Part shown: positions 46,209 to 58,101 of the stretch, one piece after another
Numbering within the stretch: the stretch's first letter is position 1
Layout of the letters: the number at the start of each line of letters is the position of its first letter
DNA from: an uncultured Pelagibacteraceae bacterium
GTDB taxonomy: Bacteria > Pseudomonadota > Alphaproteobacteria > Pelagibacterales > Pelagibacteraceae
Assembly: GCA_902623215.1 (NCBI GenBank)
Contig: CACNSS010000001.1
Coordinates: 89,154 to 153,153, forward strand
Direction: 5' to 3'
Length of the DNA: 64,000 bases
The notes under the pieces: model-generated
What the model was told of the DNA's origin: nothing
The model's input: only the letters and a program-made list of their open reading frames with translations
Database searches by the model: none
Made by a program: the position numbers and the translations under genes

Positions 46209-47045
46209 TCAAATTTTCGGCCTATAATCAGAACCTTTGCCAACAATGGAGGTTAATAAACCTGCAAATCTTTTTTTTGAAATAACGAATTTCGTATTAT
46301 TTCTTAATAGAAAATAAAATATCACTTTCATTAGAAGTTTAATTAATACTGGGAAAAAAACAATTATACTTAGAATATAACCTTTGTGTTTTTTACTGAA
46401 GTAAAATTTGGACCACATCCAATGCCAATTTCTTGACTTTTCAATTTCAAAACTATCGTAATGTTTGTGAGATTGATTTCCTAAGTGTGAAACTTCTGCA
46501 TTAATTTCAATTATTTTTTCACCACTTTCTTTTACCCTTTTGCAAAGATCAGTTTCCTCCAAATACAGAAAAAAATTTTCATCAAAAAAATTATTAGAGA
46601 ATTTTTTTTTATTCAGTATCATCGCCATTCCGGGTACCTCATTTACAATAACATAATCTTTATTTTCTTTATTTTGTTTATAAATCTTGAATTTTTCAAT
46701 TATTTGGGGTGCTGCAATAGCAAAATCAACATTTTGAATAATTGTGATTATTTTATCAATTTCTGATTTATATATTTTTGCATCTGGATTTATAAGAAAA
46801 AGATAATCGGTATCAGAATTTAAAATTCCAAAATTATTAGCTTTACCAAAACCACAATTGCCATTCATTACAAAAACTTTTAAATTTGGAATTTTATTTT
46901 CAAGATTTTTATAAAATTCATTACTACTAGAATTTTCAATTATGATTTTTTTACATTCTTCAGGGATATCTTTCAAACAATCATCGATGATATGTTCACT
47001 TTTAAATGTAACAATTATAAAAGTTAAATCAGAATAGCTTATCAT
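46209..47045 (-). CDS. Family 2 glycosyltransferase
   Basis: A 278-residue GT-A fold transferase of the rhamnosyltransferase-like type. The opening strand FIIVTFKSE, NGNCGFGKANNFG, the metal-binding DTDYLFLINPDA and the acceptor-side segment DENFFLYLEETDLCKRV are visible. A hydrophobic C-terminal region (about residues 225-250) probably anchors it at the membrane. It works on cell-surface sugars; donor and acceptor are unknown. It follows the FkbM methyltransferase gene by 3 nt. Confidence 0.87.
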   Translation of the reverse strand: MISYSDLTFIIVTFKSEHIIDDCLKDIPEECKKIIIENSSSNEFYKNLENKIPNLKVFVMNGNCGFGKANNFGILNSDTDYLFLINPDAKIYKSEIDKIITIIQNVDFAIAAPQIIEKFKIYKQNKENKDYVIVNEVPGMAMILNKKKFSNNFFDENFFLYLEETDLCKRVKESGEKIIEINAEVSHLGNQSHKHYDSFEIEKSRNWHWMWSKFYFSKKHKGYILSIIVFFPVLIKLLMKVIFYFLLRNNTKFVISKKRFAGLLTSIVGKGSDYRPKI

Positions 47046-47048
47046 TAC

Positions 47049-47750
47049 TTAAATTTTAATCTCATCAGAAATTTTATCTAAAAGTAATTTTTGATAAAAA
47101 AACATCGTAACACCAATTATATTTATTAAAATATAATTTCTTTCATACATGTAATTTGTTTTTTCGTTATTCGAATTTGAAATTTTGGCAAAATTATTTT
47201 CCTCGATAGTAATTAACTTCGGATTGATTTTATCAAAATTTACCCCCTCCAAAACATCCATCTCATTACCTTCTGTATCAATATTTAGATAATCAGGATT
47301 TTCTATGTTTCTTGAAATTAATAAGTCATCTAAAGTGTAAGCTTGTATCTCTATTTCTCTCTGTTCATTATTTTGTTTGACTAGAGAGTTTTGTTGATTA
47401 ATTGGGGAATTTTCAAAATAAATTTTTTTTTCAGTTTTGTTGCTAATCGCACAACAAATATTCATATCATTAGGTCTCGCTATTTTGAATAAATCTATAG
47501 AAGTTTTACTTAGATCTACATTTGTACCTTTCCAGCCTTTTTTAAAAAGTGTGTAGGTCAAAGAACCTTTAAATGGATGATATGCACCAATATCTATATA
47601 CGTACCTTTATCTTGATTTTTAAAAATTCTATTTACCATTACATCTTCAGCAAACTCAGCAAAATGTGAATTAGGAGATTTATTCTTATATAATTTTTGT
47701 AACTTATAAAAAAAGTACAAAAATTTATTGTCATATTTATTTATCATCAC
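47049..47750 (-). CDS. FkbM-family methyltransferase
   Basis: A SAM-dependent methyltransferase of about 232 residues. The SAM loop is [13 protein letters not shown] and the FkbM-type blocks [15 protein letters not shown] and [16 protein letters not shown] are clear. The start may be GTG at 47750 or ATG at 47747; either overlaps the lepA stop (GTGATGA). These proteins often methylate surface polysaccharides, which fits the adjacent glycosyltransferase. Confidence 0.88.
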   Translation of the reverse strand: MMINKYDNKFLYFFYKLQKLYKNKSPNSHFAEFAEDVMVNRIFKNQDKGTYIDIGAYHPFKGSLTYTLFKKGWKGTNVDLSKTSIDLFKIARPNDMNICCAISNKTEKKIYFENSPINQQNSLVKQNNEQREIEIQAYTLDDLLISRNIENPDYLNIDTEGNEMDVLEGVNFDKINPKLITIEENNFAKISNSNNEKTNYMYERNYILINIIGVTMFFYQKLLLDKISDEIKI

Positions 47751-49555
47751 TTCTCTTTTGAGATTTTAAGCACTCCTATAAACGCTTCTTGGGGTATTTC
47801 TACTCTACCAAACTGTTTTGATCTTGCTTTTCCTTTTTTTTGTTTTTCCAAAAGTTTTCTTTTCCTATCAGTTGCACCACCACCATGTATTTTAGTAAGT
47901 ACATCCTTTTTGAAGCCTTTTATTGTTTCTCTTGCTATAATTTTTCCTCCTATTGCTGCTTGAATAGGTATCATAAAATTATGTCTTGGAATTAAATCTT
48001 TTAATTTTTCACAAACTTCTCTTCCAGTTTTTTGCGCAAAATCTCTATGTATCATCATTGCTAGTGCATCAACTGGCTCACCGTTGACTAAAATGCCAAG
48101 TTTAACTAGATCACCCTCTCTATGTTCAATTATTTCATAATCAAAACTTGCATATCCACTCGTCATAGATTTAATTCGATCATTAAAATCAAAGACTACT
48201 TCATTTAATGGTAGCTCATAAGAAATTACAGCTCTATTACCTGAATAGCTAAGATTTTTTTGAATTCCTCTTTTATCTTGGCATAATTTTATTATAGAAC
48301 CCAAGTAATTATCTGGAGTAATTATAGTTGCATTAATCCATGGTTCCTCTATTGATTGAATCAATGTTGGATCAGGTAAACTTGAAGGATTTTGTAAATC
48401 TTTAATCTCTCCATTATTAAGTTTTACTTTATAAACAACACCGGGTGTGGTTGTTAATAAATTAACGTCGAATTCTCTCTCTAATCTTTCAGTAATAATT
48501 TCAAGATGTAATAATCCTAAAAAACCACATCTAAAACCTAAACCTAGAGCTGAAGAAGACTCAGCTTCATAAGAAAAGCTCGCATCATTAAGTTGTAACT
48601 TTGCCAATCCATCTTTTAATTTCTGATATTCGGAACTATCTACTGGAAACAAACCGCAGAAAACAACTGGTTTACTGGGCTTAAAGCCCGGTAAGGCCTC
48701 AACTATTGGTTTTGAAGCATCACAAATTGTATCTCCAACTTTTGTATCTGATAAAACTTTAATTCCAGTGGTTATGAATCCTATCTCTCCAGAATTAAGT
48801 TCATTTACATCTTTAGGTTTGGGAGTAAATAAACCCACTTTTTCAACAATATAATCTTGATTAGTTGAAAGCATTTTTATTTTCATATTTTTTGTAATTT
48901 TTCCATTTATAACTCTTACCAAAATAACCACCCCTAAATATGTGTCATACCAACTGTCTACTAATAAACATTTCAAGTCTTGATCTAAATTACCTTTTGG
49001 ACCAGGTAACTGATTAACTATTTGCTCTAAAATACTGTCTATACCCTCTCCAGTTTTTCCCGAACATGGAATGGCATTTTCAGTCTCGATACCAATTACA
49101 TCTTCAATTTGTTTTTTTGTTCTATCTAAGTCTGATGCTGGTAAATCAATCTTATTTAAAACAGGTATAATCTTGTGGTTTATATCCATAGCTTGATAGA
49201 CATTTGCCAATGTTTGAGCCTCTACACCCTGCGTACTATCCACAATCAGTACAGAACCCTCACAAGCATAAAGGGATCTACTGACCTCATAACTAAAGTC
49301 TACATGACCAGGTGTATCTATTATATTCAAAATATATTCTTTACCGTTTTTAGATTTGTAATTAAGTTTCACCGTTTGAGCTTTGATAGTAATTCCTCTT
49401 TCTCGCTCAATTTCCATTGAATCTAAAACTTGAGCTTTCATCTCTCTTTCGGTTAATCCTCCACATTTGTGAATTATTCTATCTGCTATTGTAGATTTGC
49501 CATGGTCTATATGTGCAATTATTGCAAAATTTCTTATATGATCAATTGTGGTCAT
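47747..49555 (-). CDS. lepA: Elongation factor 4 (LepA)
   Basis: Ribosome-binding GTPase that back-translocates or assists assembly and initiation. It has 602 residues: G1 AHIDHGKST (about 15-23), [11 protein letters not shown]3 DTPGHVDF, G4 NKIDLP, and the LepA-specific C-terminal domain (GRLE-equivalent [28 protein letters not shown]). It is 5 nt downstream of pheT, extending the translation cluster. Confidence 0.95.
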   Translation of the reverse strand: MTTIDHIRNFAIIAHIDHGKSTIADRIIHKCGGLTEREMKAQVLDSMEIERERGITIKAQTVKLNYKSKNGKEYILNIIDTPGHVDFSYEVSRSLYACEGSVLIVDSTQGVEAQTLANVYQAMDINHKIIPVLNKIDLPASDLDRTKKQIEDVIGIETENAIPCSGKTGEGIDSILEQIVNQLPGPKGNLDQDLKCLLVDSWYDTYLGVVILVRVINGKITKNMKIKMLSTNQDYIVEKVGLFTPKPKDVNELNSGEIGFITTGIKVLSDTKVGDTICDASKPIVEALPGFKPSKPVVFCGLFPVDSSEYQKLKDGLAKLQLNDASFSYEAESSSALGLGFRCGFLGLLHLEIITERLEREFDVNLLTTTPGVVYKVKLNNGEIKDLQNPSSLPDPTLIQSIEEPWINATIITPDNYLGSIIKLCQDKRGIQKNLSYSGNRAVISYELPLNEVVFDFNDRIKSMTSGYASFDYEIIEHREGDLVKLGILVNGEPVDALAMMIHRDFAQKTGREVCEKLKDLIPRHNFMIPIQAAIGGKIIARETIKGFKKDVLTKIHGGGATDRKRKLLEKQKKGKARSKQFGRVEIPQEAFIGVLKISKEK

Positions 49556-49560
49556 TTTTA

Positions 49561-51966
49561 TTAAGAACGGATCTTTGCGCCAGTTTTATTTTCTACTGTT
49601 TCAATAATTAATTTATTAATACTTTCTAATTCATTGTCATTTAATGTTTTCTCTATAGATTGTATAGTAACACTTATTGCTATCGATTTTTGATTCTCAG
49701 GAATATTGTCACCTTCATAAACATCAAAAACTTTAATATTACTTATCAAATTCTTGTCTACACTTGCAATGGCATTAATTAAGTTTTGCGCATTAACATC
49801 TTTGTTTATGATAAATGCAAAATCTCTTTCAGACTTTTGATAATCTGAAACATTAAATTTATTTTTTTGATCATTTAAGGTTTTTACTGATAATTTTAAA
49901 TTGTCTAAAAAAATTTCAAAACCTACTAGAGACTCTGTTCTCATATCAATCTTTTTAATTATATTTGGATGAATTTCTCCAAAATAAGCTGCTACTAAGT
50001 CTTCGTCTTTTTTTAAAAATAATCTACCAGATTTACCAGGATGATAATAATTTGGAGTTTTGTTGTCTATAAAAAATTCTTCTGATTTATACCCTGCCTC
50101 AATTAAAGTTTGAACTACATCTTTTTTGACATCAAAGACATCAACATTTCTCTCTTTTTCAATCCAAGATAATCTTGATTTTTTTCCTGATGACAAACCA
50201 CATACCACAGTATTTTGTTCACCTGGCTTAGAACCAGTGAAAGTTGGGCCAATTTCATAAATCGATAAATCCTTAAAACCTCTATCAAGATTTTTATTCA
50301 TATATATAATCAAGTTTGAGAATATTGAATTTCTTAAAACATCTAATTCCGTACTTATTGGATTTACAATCTTAATTTCTTTTTTAGTGTCTCTGAAATA
50401 ATTATTGTAATTTGAGTCTGTAAATGACCATGTTATTGCTTCTAGATAACCCTTAGAAGCAATTGATCTCTGTAAAAAATGAAATAATTTTTGGGATTTA
50501 TTTAAAGTAGACTTCTTTCTTTTCTTGATTGGATCTATAATACTTATTTTATCATAACCACTTATTCTAACCAATTCTTCAACAATATCTATTCCTTGAG
50601 TGATATCAGGTCTCCATGATGGAACGGTTAATTCAAAAAAATTTTTTTTCTTTTTAAATTTGAAACCAAGATTTTCTAAAATTTTAAAAATTTCTTTAGT
50701 AGAAATTTTAAAACCTGCTACTTTTTCAATTAAATTTATGTCAAATTTAATTATTTTTGTTTTATGAGTTTCAATTTTTTGAACATCAATTTTACTGATT
50801 TTACCACCACAAATTTCTTTAATTAATATTGCGGCTTTATTTAAGCCATCCTCAATTGATAATGGATCAATGCCTCTTTCAAATCTAAACTTTGCATCAG
50901 TATCAAGATTCAATTTTTTTGCCGTGGTTCTTATTGATCCAGGTTTAAAATAAGCTGACTCTAATAATATATTCTTTGTATCTAATTCTGTTCCTGATCT
51001 TACTCCACCAATAATTCCGCCCAGTCCTAAAACACCTTTATGGTCACTGATTACACACATTCCATCTTCAAGCTTATAATCCTTATTATCTAAAGCAGTA
51101 AATTTCTCTCCTGATTTTGAATTACGAACAATAATACCCTTTTCGATTTTATCAGCATTATAAGCATGCAATGGACGATTAAGATCGAACATTACATAAT
51201 TTGTAATATCAACTATTGCAGATATTGGTTTTTGGCCTATTGAAATCAATTTGTCTTTAAGCCATTGAGGACTTTCAGTATTCTTTACATCAGTAATAAG
51301 GCAACTACCAAATATGCTACATCCCTGATTTTTTTCTTTTTTTATTTTTACTTTTAAAGAATGTCTATTATTTGATTTAATTTTTTTTTTCTTAAAATCA
51401 ATCAATTTTCCGAAGCCTGAAGCAGCAAGATCTCTTGCAATTCCTCTTATGCCAAGACAATCTGGTCTATTAGGTGTTATAGATAAATCAATCAAGTTAG
51501 ATTTTGATTTTGAAAAATAATTCTTGCCAATAATTTTTTTGTATCCTGATGATAGTTCAATTATACCATCACTCTCGTCAGATAAATTTAATTCAGACTC
51601 TGAACAAAGCATTCCATAAGAGGTAACTCCTCTTATTTTAGCCACAACTAATTTTGTTTTAGTTTTTGGGATAATTGATCCTGGAGATGCATATACTGTA
51701 ATTAGTCCCTCAACTGCATTAGTAGCCCCACATACAACTTTTTTAAATTCTTTTTCTCCGATATCAACATCACAAACTTTTAGCCGATCTGCATTTGGGT
51801 GTTTTATTGTTTTAATAATTTTAGCGACTTTAAAAAGTTCTTTATCTGAAGAAAGATTTTGTACTCCTTCTACCTCTAATCCAACATTGGTAAGTTGTTC
51901 TAAAAGATTTTTTTCTTTTAAATTTGTTTTTAAATGATCTTTAAGCCAGTCAAATGTGATTTTCAT
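49561..51966 (-). CDS. pheT: Phenylalanyl-tRNA synthetase beta subunit
   Basis: Structural and editing subunit of the alpha2-beta2 synthetase. The 801 residues comprise an N-terminal tRNA-binding EMAP-like domain (about 40-150, [25 protein letters not shown]), the B3/B4 editing domain ([23 protein letters not shown]), B5 and the catalytic-like core, and a C-terminal anticodon-binding ferredoxin-like domain ([17 protein letters not shown]). It overlaps the pheS stop by 4 nt. Confidence 0.95.
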   Translation of the reverse strand: MKITFDWLKDHLKTNLKEKNLLEQLTNVGLEVEGVQNLSSDKELFKVAKIIKTIKHPNADRLKVCDVDIGEKEFKKVVCGATNAVEGLITVYASPGSIIPKTKTKLVVAKIRGVTSYGMLCSESELNLSDESDGIIELSSGYKKIIGKNYFSKSKSNLIDLSITPNRPDCLGIRGIARDLAASGFGKLIDFKKKKIKSNNRHSLKVKIKKEKNQGCSIFGSCLITDVKNTESPQWLKDKLISIGQKPISAIVDITNYVMFDLNRPLHAYNADKIEKGIIVRNSKSGEKFTALDNKDYKLEDGMCVISDHKGVLGLGGIIGGVRSGTELDTKNILLESAYFKPGSIRTTAKKLNLDTDAKFRFERGIDPLSIEDGLNKAAILIKEICGGKISKIDVQKIETHKTKIIKFDINLIEKVAGFKISTKEIFKILENLGFKFKKKKNFFELTVPSWRPDITQGIDIVEELVRISGYDKISIIDPIKKRKKSTLNKSQKLFHFLQRSIASKGYLEAITWSFTDSNYNNYFRDTKKEIKIVNPISTELDVLRNSIFSNLIIYMNKNLDRGFKDLSIYEIGPTFTGSKPGEQNTVVCGLSSGKKSRLSWIEKERNVDVFDVKKDVVQTLIEAGYKSEEFFIDNKTPNYYHPGKSGRLFLKKDEDLVAAYFGEIHPNIIKKIDMRTESLVGFEIFLDNLKLSVKTLNDQKNKFNVSDYQKSERDFAFIINKDVNAQNLINAIASVDKNLISNIKVFDVYEGDNIPENQKSIAISVTIQSIEKTLNDNELESINKLIIETVENKTGAKIRS

Positions 51967-53030
51967 CTACTCAAGCCTCTATAATTTGTTGGTACATCCA
52001 AAGGATCAAATCCAAAATGATTTAACCATCTATAGTCACAATCGAAAAAAGCTCTTAAATCGTTAATTCCATACTTTAACATAGCCAACCTATCAATACC
52101 CATCCCAAATGCATATCCTTGAAACTTTATTGGATCTACTTTAACATTTCTTAAAACATTTGGATGTACCATCCCACACCCCAAAATCTCTAGCCATTGA
52201 TCGCCTTCACCAATTACTATTTTGCCATCCTTCATCTCGTATCCTATGTCAACTTCAGCAGACGGTTCTGTGAAAGGAAAATGACTTGGTCTAAATCTCA
52301 TTTTAATTTTATCCAATTCAAAAAATTCCTTAATAAAATAATTTAGACATCCTTTTAAATGTCCCATATTAATATCTTTGTCTATATGAAGACCTTCAAC
52401 CTGATGAAACATAGGTGCGTGTGTCTGATCGCTATCTGACCTGTATGTTCTGCCAGGAGCAATTATTTTAAAAGGTGGTTTGTCTTTTAACATTGTTCTA
52501 ATTTGAACTGGAGAAGTATGAGTGCGTAATAATCTTTCTTTTTTTTCATCAAGATAAAATGTGTCATGCATATCTCTAGCTGGATGATTTTCCGGCGTGT
52601 TAAGTGCGGTAAAATTATTATATTCACTCTCAACATCTGGACCTTCTTCAACGCTAAAACCAATTTCAGAAAAAATCGAGGATATTTCATCTATTGTTTG
52701 TGATACAGGATGAATTTTGCCTCTTACAAATGGTCTCTCAGGCAGAGTAATATCAATTTTTTCTTTTTGTAACTTCTCTCTGATTTCCTCATTTTCAATT
52801 TCCTTTATTTTCAAATTAATTAAATCTTGTAATTCATCTTTAATAATATTCAGTTCTGAGGCAAATTTTTTTTTCTCAGTTTCTGCGATGGTTCCTATCT
52901 TTTTAAATTGCGATGAAACTAATCCATTCTTACCAAATAAATCAGATTTCATTTGATTTACCTCTGACAAGTTTAATTTACTTTTCAGTTTCAAAAGAAG
53001 TTCATCTTTTATTTTTTTAAGATCTGACAT
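51963..53030 (-). CDS. pheS: Phenylalanyl-tRNA synthetase alpha subunit
   Basis: Catalytic subunit. It has 355 residues: an N-terminal coiled-coil (1-90), then class II motifs with [10 protein letters not shown], the FEEGPDVE region, [49 protein letters not shown] and [10 protein letters not shown]. The pocket stretch [11 protein letters not shown] is intact. It lies 43 nt downstream of rplT. Confidence 0.96.
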   Translation of the reverse strand: MSDLKKIKDELLLKLKSKLNLSEVNQMKSDLFGKNGLVSSQFKKIGTIAETEKKKFASELNIIKDELQDLINLKIKEIENEEIREKLQKEKIDITLPERPFVRGKIHPVSQTIDEISSIFSEIGFSVEEGPDVESEYNNFTALNTPENHPARDMHDTFYLDEKKERLLRTHTSPVQIRTMLKDKPPFKIIAPGRTYRSDSDQTHAPMFHQVEGLHIDKDINMGHLKGCLNYFIKEFFELDKIKMRFRPSHFPFTEPSAEVDIGYEMKDGKIVIGEGDQWLEILGCGMVHPNVLRNVKVDPIKFQGYAFGMGIDRLAMLKYGINDLRAFFDCDYRWLNHFGFDPLDVPTNYRGLSR

Positions 53031-53073
53031 TTTTACAGATTATTTCTTCAGTGAAATAAAACAATAGTGAAGA

Positions 53074-53430
53074 TTAATTTAGTGCAGATTGTGCTTTTTG
53101 GACAATAGTTTTGAAGGCTTCTGGACTATCATATGCTATCTCTGCAAGTATTTTTCTATCAATTTTAATTCCACATTTATTTAGGCCATTAATAAATTTG
53201 GAATAAGTTAATCCTTCAGCTCTTACACCTGCATTAATTCTTTGAATCCACAAAGATTTAAAATCTCTTTTTTTATTTCTTCTATCTCTATAAGCGTATT
53301 GCATTGCCTTTTCCATGGCTTGTTTTGCAGCTCTAATAGTATTTTTTCTTCGACCCCACTGACCTTTAACTGCTTTTAAAACTTTTTTATGTTTTGCTCT
53401 ACTTGTAACACCTCTTTTTACTCTAGCCAT
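53074..53430 (-). CDS. rplT: 50S ribosomal protein L20
   Basis: A 118-residue basic protein needed for early 50S assembly. [19 protein letters not shown] opens it, and the [17 protein letters not shown] and [18 protein letters not shown] segments are standard. It is 1 nt past rpmI in the infC-rpmI-rplT order. Confidence 0.97.
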   Translation of the reverse strand: MARVKRGVTSRAKHKKVLKAVKGQWGRRKNTIRAAKQAMEKAMQYAYRDRRNKKRDFKSLWIQRINAGVRAEGLTYSKFINGLNKCGIKIDRKILAEIAYDSPEAFKTIVQKAQSALN

Positions 53431-53431
53431 T

Positions 53432-53638
53432 TTAACCTCTTAAACTATAAGGCATGTACGACTTAACAATTTTTCCATCTTGTTTTGACATTGTGGTAGT
53501 GCCTCTTAATTTTCTTATTTGTGAATTAGTTCTTTTAATCATTCCATGCCTTTTGCCAGCCTGGGCCATGATAACTTTCCCTCTGGCCGATATCTTAAAT
53601 CTTTTTTTTGCAGAGCTTTTGGTTTTTAATTTTGGCAT
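53432..53638 (-). CDS. rpmI: 50S ribosomal protein L35
   Basis: A 68-residue basic protein: [17 protein letters not shown], then the [11 protein letters not shown] segment. It lies 53 nt after infC. No clear regulatory leader structure was recognised in that space. Confidence 0.96.
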   Translation of the reverse strand: MPKLKTKSSAKKRFKISARGKVIMAQAGKRHGMIKRTNSQIRKLRGTTTMSKQDGKIVKSYMPYSLRG

Positions 53639-53691
53639 AATTGAGCGAGGTTATACATACAAAGAAATAAATTTACAACCTATATTAAGGC

Positions 53692-54237
53692 TTATAAAGG
53701 CTGGATTACCATAATCATTTGTTTACCATCAAACTTTGGATGTAATTCTATTTTGCCAATATCTTTCATATCCTCTTTAATTTTGTCCATAAGCTCGTTC
53801 CCAAGGTGAGAGTGTTGAAGTTCTCTACCTTTAAATCTTATTGTAAATTTTACTTTATCACCTTTAGCAATAAATTTTTTTGCATTTTTTACTTTGAATT
53901 CATAATCATGGGTCTCTGTAACAGGTCGCATCTTTATTTCTTTCAATGAGACTATTTTTTGCTTTTTCTTTGCAAGGTTTGCTTTTTTTTGAGCATCATA
54001 TTTAAACTTTCCCATATCCATAATTTTACAGACAGGTGGATTAGCATTGGGAGATATTTCTATAAGATCTAATCCCTCCCTCTTCGCGATTGTAATTGCC
54101 TCATTTGTATTCAAAATTCCTAAATTATTTCCATCATTTGCAATAACCTGAACTTCGGGTGATGAAATTCTATTATTAGATCTTGGGCCACGATCTTTAG
54201 TTCTTTTTTGGAAATAATTTTGTTTGATGTCTGCCAC
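53692..54237 (-). CDS. infC: Translation initiation factor IF-3
   Basis: Binds the 30S subunit and checks start-codon fidelity. It has 181 residues from a GTG at 54237; the unusual start (most bacteria use ATT) fits the known habit of infC to use a weak codon for self-regulation. RISSPEVQVI, EGLDLIEISPNANPPVCKIMD, FKYDAQKKA and KEIKMRPVTETHDYE are typical. It lies 6 nt after thrS. Confidence 0.95.
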   Translation of the reverse strand: MADIKQNYFQKRTKDRGPRSNNRISSPEVQVIANDGNNLGILNTNEAITIAKREGLDLIEISPNANPPVCKIMDMGKFKYDAQKKANLAKKKQKIVSLKEIKMRPVTETHDYEFKVKNAKKFIAKGDKVKFTIRFKGRELQHSHLGNELMDKIKEDMKDIGKIELHPKFDGKQMIMVIQPL

Positions 54238-54243
54238 TAAATT

Positions 54244-56157
54244 TTAAGATACTTTGTTTAGTGCAGAAAAACTTTTTAAAAATAAATCTAGTTTCATATT
54301 TTCTTGTTTATTAGAGTCCAATCTTCTAATGGTTACACTCTTACTGTCAACTTCTTTTTTACCACAAATCAATAGAATTGGTATCTTAGCTAAAGAATGA
54401 TCTCTAATTTTATAATTTAGATTGTTATTTTTTAAATCTACTGAAGAACTCATGCCTGAATTCTTAATTTTTTCGCAAACTTTAATAGCATAGTCATTGA
54501 ATTCCTCGGAAATCGGAATTACCATTGTTTGTGATGGAGATATCCAGAAAGGAAACTTTCCTGCATAATTTTCAATTAATATACCTATAAATCTTTCTAA
54601 AGAACCGAACAAAGCTCTATGAATCATGACCGGCACTTTTTTTGTTCCATCTCTATCTACATATGAGGCACCTAGTCTACCTGGCAAATTAAAGTCGACT
54701 TGTAAAGTTCCACACTGCCAATCTCTTCCAATAGCATCTCTCAAAACAAATTCGATTTTAGGTCCATAGAAAGCACCTTCACCTTTATTTATACTATATT
54801 CTAATTTAGTTGCTTTAACTGCTTCTAATAAAGCAGATTCTGCTTTATCCCATACACTATCATCTCCAACTCTTAATTGAGGTCTATCAGAATATTTTAA
54901 AATGACATTTTCAAAACCTAAATCTTTATAAATTTCTAAAATAAGATTTGTTACTATCAAGCATTCTTGAGTAATTTGATCTTCGGTACAAAATATATGA
55001 GCATCGTCTTGCGTGAAGGCTCTTACCCTTAACAAACCATGTAATGCCCCTGAAGGCTCATAACGGTGAACTTTTCCAAACTCTGACATCTTTAAAGGTA
55101 AATCTTTATAGCTCTTAAGGCCTTGATTAAAAACTTCAATGCAACCTGGGCAATTCATAGGCTTTACGGCAAAAATTTTTTCATCTGGAGTAGTTGTAGT
55201 ATACATATTTGCCCCAAATTTTTCCCAGTGTCCAGATTTTTCCCATAAACTTCTATCTAAAACTTCTGGAGTATTTATCTCTTTATAACCAGCAATATTT
55301 TGTTTCATTCTCATATAATCGATTAATTTTTGAAATAAGCTCCAACCTTTTTCGTGCCAAAAAACCGAGCCAGGACTTTCCTCTCTAAAATGAAATAAAT
55401 CCATTTCTTTTCCTATTTTTCTGTGATCTCTTTTTTCTGCTTCTTCAATTCTATTTAAGTGATCATCCAAGTCTTTTTGATTAGCCCAGCCTGTTCCGTA
55501 AATTCTTTGGAGCATTTCATTATTTGAGTCTCCACGCCAATAGGCTCCCGAGACTTTTGTTAGTTTAAATGCTTTACCAATTTTGCCAGACGATACTAAA
55601 TGAGGACCTCTGCATAAATCATGCCATGTTTCACCATGATAATAAACAGAAAGCTCCTCATTTTCTGGAATACTTTCAATTATTTCAGCCTTATATTTCT
55701 CACCAATTTTTTTAAAATGGCTTATTGCTTTATCTCTTTCCCAAACCTCTCTTCTTGTTTTAAAATCTTTATCAATAATTTCTGACATCCTTTTCTCTAT
55801 TTTTTTTAAATCATCCTTTGTAAAAGGTTCCTTTCGGGCAAAATCGTAATAAAAGCCATTTTCAATTACTGGCCCAATAGTTACTTGAGTTCCTGGATAC
55901 AATTCTTGAACAGCCATGGCCATTATATGTGCAGTATCATGTCGAATAACTTCTAACCCCTCAGGATCTTTTGAGGTGAAAATTTTAACTGAGCAATCTT
56001 TATCAATAGAAAAATACAAATCTTTTAATTGACCATCTACGCTCATAATTAGTGCTTGTTTTGAGAGAGATTTACTAATCCTATCTGCAATTTCCAATCC
56101 AGTAACTTCTTTTTGAAAATTTAAAGTTTTTCCGTCAGGTAATGAAATTATAGGCAT
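54244..56157 (-). CDS. thrS: Threonyl-tRNA synthetase
   Basis: Its 637 residues contain an N-terminal TGS domain (1-60), the editing/SAD domain (HDTAHIMAMAVQELYPG and YYHGETWHDLCRGPH with zinc-like His/Cys), the class II core (KPMNCPGC with the zinc Cys, RYEPSGALHGLLRVRAFTQDDAHIF, YGPKIEF) and a C-terminal anticodon domain. All motifs appear intact. It heads the thrS-infC-rpmI-rplT-pheS-pheT-lepA series, with a GT4 gene immediately upstream. Confidence 0.96.
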   Translation of the reverse strand: MPIISLPDGKTLNFQKEVTGLEIADRISKSLSKQALIMSVDGQLKDLYFSIDKDCSVKIFTSKDPEGLEVIRHDTAHIMAMAVQELYPGTQVTIGPVIENGFYYDFARKEPFTKDDLKKIEKRMSEIIDKDFKTRREVWERDKAISHFKKIGEKYKAEIIESIPENEELSVYYHGETWHDLCRGPHLVSSGKIGKAFKLTKVSGAYWRGDSNNEMLQRIYGTGWANQKDLDDHLNRIEEAEKRDHRKIGKEMDLFHFREESPGSVFWHEKGWSLFQKLIDYMRMKQNIAGYKEINTPEVLDRSLWEKSGHWEKFGANMYTTTTPDEKIFAVKPMNCPGCIEVFNQGLKSYKDLPLKMSEFGKVHRYEPSGALHGLLRVRAFTQDDAHIFCTEDQITQECLIVTNLILEIYKDLGFENVILKYSDRPQLRVGDDSVWDKAESALLEAVKATKLEYSINKGEGAFYGPKIEFVLRDAIGRDWQCGTLQVDFNLPGRLGASYVDRDGTKKVPVMIHRALFGSLERFIGILIENYAGKFPFWISPSQTMVIPISEEFNDYAIKVCEKIKNSGMSSSVDLKNNNLNYKIRDHSLAKIPILLICGKKEVDSKSVTIRRLDSNKQENMKLDLFLKSFSALNKVS

Positions 56158-57312
56158 TTAATTTAACAATCTTTTATACTCTGAATAAGTAGAAAAACAC
56201 ATTTTTTCAACATTAAATTTTTTTACAATGTTTTTTCTACCTTCAATACCCATAGTTTTCAATAAGCTTTCGTCCATGGTTAAAGATTGCATTATTTTTT
56301 TACTTAAAGATTTCGGATCTCCAGACTCAAACAACAATCCTGTTTTATCGTCAATCACAGTTTCATTTGATCCACCAATATTACTAGCAATTATCAGCTT
56401 TTCCATTGATTGGGCTTCTACTGCAACTCGTCCAAATGCTTCCGGTTCAATTGATGCTGAAACAATTATATCTGAAACTTTATAAGCCAAAGCCATATTT
56501 TTACACGAATCAATAAATTTTACTTGATTAGAAATTTTGAATTGTTCACAAAGATGATGTAACTTTTTTTTATACGCATCTCGTCCTTGATCATTACCTA
56601 AGACTACTGCATAAAATGCCTCATAACCTAATTCAATGTTAACCAAATTAATCGCCTCAATAAATAGTTCCTGACCTTTCCAGGAAGTTAATCTACCAGG
56701 TAACAAAATAATTTTTTTATTTTCTAATATGCCCCATTCGTTTAATAATTTTTTTTCGTCCTTTTCTAACAATGTACTGGAGTCAAAATAATCAACATTT
56801 ATGCCTCTAAATATTACAAGTAATTTTTTTTTTACATCAATTAGATTTGAATAATTTTCTTTAATGTGGGAAAAAATAAAATTAGATCCAGCTATAACAA
56901 GGTCTGCTCTAACCATAACCGAATTATAAAATTTTTTGATTTTTCCATTGAAATTATATGTGCCATGGAAAGTTGTTACGAATTTTCTTCCTGTTAATTT
57001 AGTTGCAATTAAACAGGACCAAGCTGGCGCTCTACTTCGAGCGTGAACTATGGATATATTGTAAAATAAAATAATAAAAACTAAAATTATTGAGTTTAAT
57101 AAAATTATAAAAGGATTTTTGCTATGAACAGGTAATCTAATTAATTTTACTTTTTTCCTATCTATAAATTTTGTCAGCTCGCCACCACTCGTAACTATGA
57201 AAGATTTACAGTTATTTTCTGGAAGATAATGAGCAATATCATAACAACCAGTTTCAGCTCCCCCATAGCCTAGTTTGGGGATAACTTGTAAAACTTTTAA
57301 ATTAAATGACAT
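56158..57312 (-). CDS. Family 4 glycosyltransferase
   Basis: A 384-residue GT-B fold transferase. The N-terminal LGYGGAETGCYDIAHYL and IVHARSRAP, and the C-terminal LLPGRLTSWKGQELFIEA and the donor-phosphate segment EPEAFGRVAVEAQSM followed by GLLFESGD are classic GT4 features. A hydrophobic stretch (about residues 66-88) may seat it on the membrane. It is used for lipopolysaccharide or other surface sugars; the substrate is unknown. It abuts the thrS start with no gap. Confidence 0.88.
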   Translation of the reverse strand: MSFNLKVLQVIPKLGYGGAETGCYDIAHYLPENNCKSFIVTSGGELTKFIDRKKVKLIRLPVHSKNPFIILLNSIILVFIILFYNISIVHARSRAPAWSCLIATKLTGRKFVTTFHGTYNFNGKIKKFYNSVMVRADLVIAGSNFIFSHIKENYSNLIDVKKKLLVIFRGINVDYFDSSTLLEKDEKKLLNEWGILENKKIILLPGRLTSWKGQELFIEAINLVNIELGYEAFYAVVLGNDQGRDAYKKKLHHLCEQFKISNQVKFIDSCKNMALAYKVSDIIVSASIEPEAFGRVAVEAQSMEKLIIASNIGGSNETVIDDKTGLLFESGDPKSLSKKIMQSLTMDESLLKTMGIEGRKNIVKKFNVEKMCFSTYSEYKRLLN

Positions 57313-57354
57313 TAGAATTAATTATATAATAATCGAAATAACTAATAAACTTTT

Positions 57355-58101
57355 ATGACTAAGTTTAAATACTTAAAACTGACAAAAACTAAAAGAATAA
57401 GATATTTGACGAATTTTAAGAGGAAAAACACTTATCTTGTTTTTCTTCATGGTTTTAAATCAGACCTAGAGGGTCAAAAACCCAAAACTTTTTTAAGATT
57501 TGCAAAGAAAAATAATTTAGGTTTTTTAGCTTTAGAATATTCCGGCCATGGAAAATCATCAGGAAAATTTATTAATGGGAATATAACCAAATGGACAAAT
57601 GAAACTTATCAACTAATTAGAAAAATTGTCAAAAAAAATAAAATAATATTAATTGGGTCAAGCATGGGTTCTTGGATTTCATTAAATCAATTTAAATATT
57701 TTAAGAAACAAATCGTAGGTTTTTTAGGAATTGGGTCAGCACCCGAATTTCTAGAACACTTAATGTGGAAGAAATTTACAAAAAAAATTAAATCGGAAAT
57801 TATTAAAAATGGTATATATTCTCTTAAATATGGTGACTACACTTATCCAATTACTCATCAATTATTAAAAGATGGGAAAAAGAACAAAGTTTTAAACAAA
57901 AAAATAAATCAAAATGTAAATGTAACAATGGTTCATGGGAGTAAAGATGAGTCTGTCCCCGTAATTTACTCAAAAAAGATTTTGAAAATGTTTAAATCGA
58001 AAAAAAAGAAATTAGTAATTGTAAAAAACGGTGATCATAGTTTGTCTTCATCTAAATGGCTTAAAATATTGAAAAGAGAGTTAAAATTAATGATTAGCTA
58101 A
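57355..58101 (+). CDS. Alpha/beta hydrolase
   Basis: A 248-residue serine hydrolase. HGFKSDLEGQKP holds the oxyanion region, GSSMGSW the nucleophile Ser (near residue 102), HGSKDESVP the catalytic Asp, and NGDHSLS the catalytic His, so the triad is complete. The basic, lysine-rich surface fits the genome. It resembles small cytoplasmic esterases/thioesterases; the substrate is unknown. It is divergent from the GT4 gene and convergent with gltB, overlapping its 3' end by 8 nt. Confidence 0.85.
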   Translation: MTKFKYLKLTKTKRIRYLTNFKRKNTYLVFLHGFKSDLEGQKPKTFLRFAKKNNLGFLALEYSGHGKSSGKFINGNITKWTNETYQLIRKIVKKNKIILIGSSMGSWISLNQFKYFKKQIVGFLGIGSAPEFLEHLMWKKFTKKIKSEIIKNGIYSLKYGDYTYPITHQLLKDGKKNKVLNKKINQNVNVTMVHGSKDESVPVIYSKKILKMFKSKKKKLVIVKNGDHSLSSSKWLKILKRELKLMIS

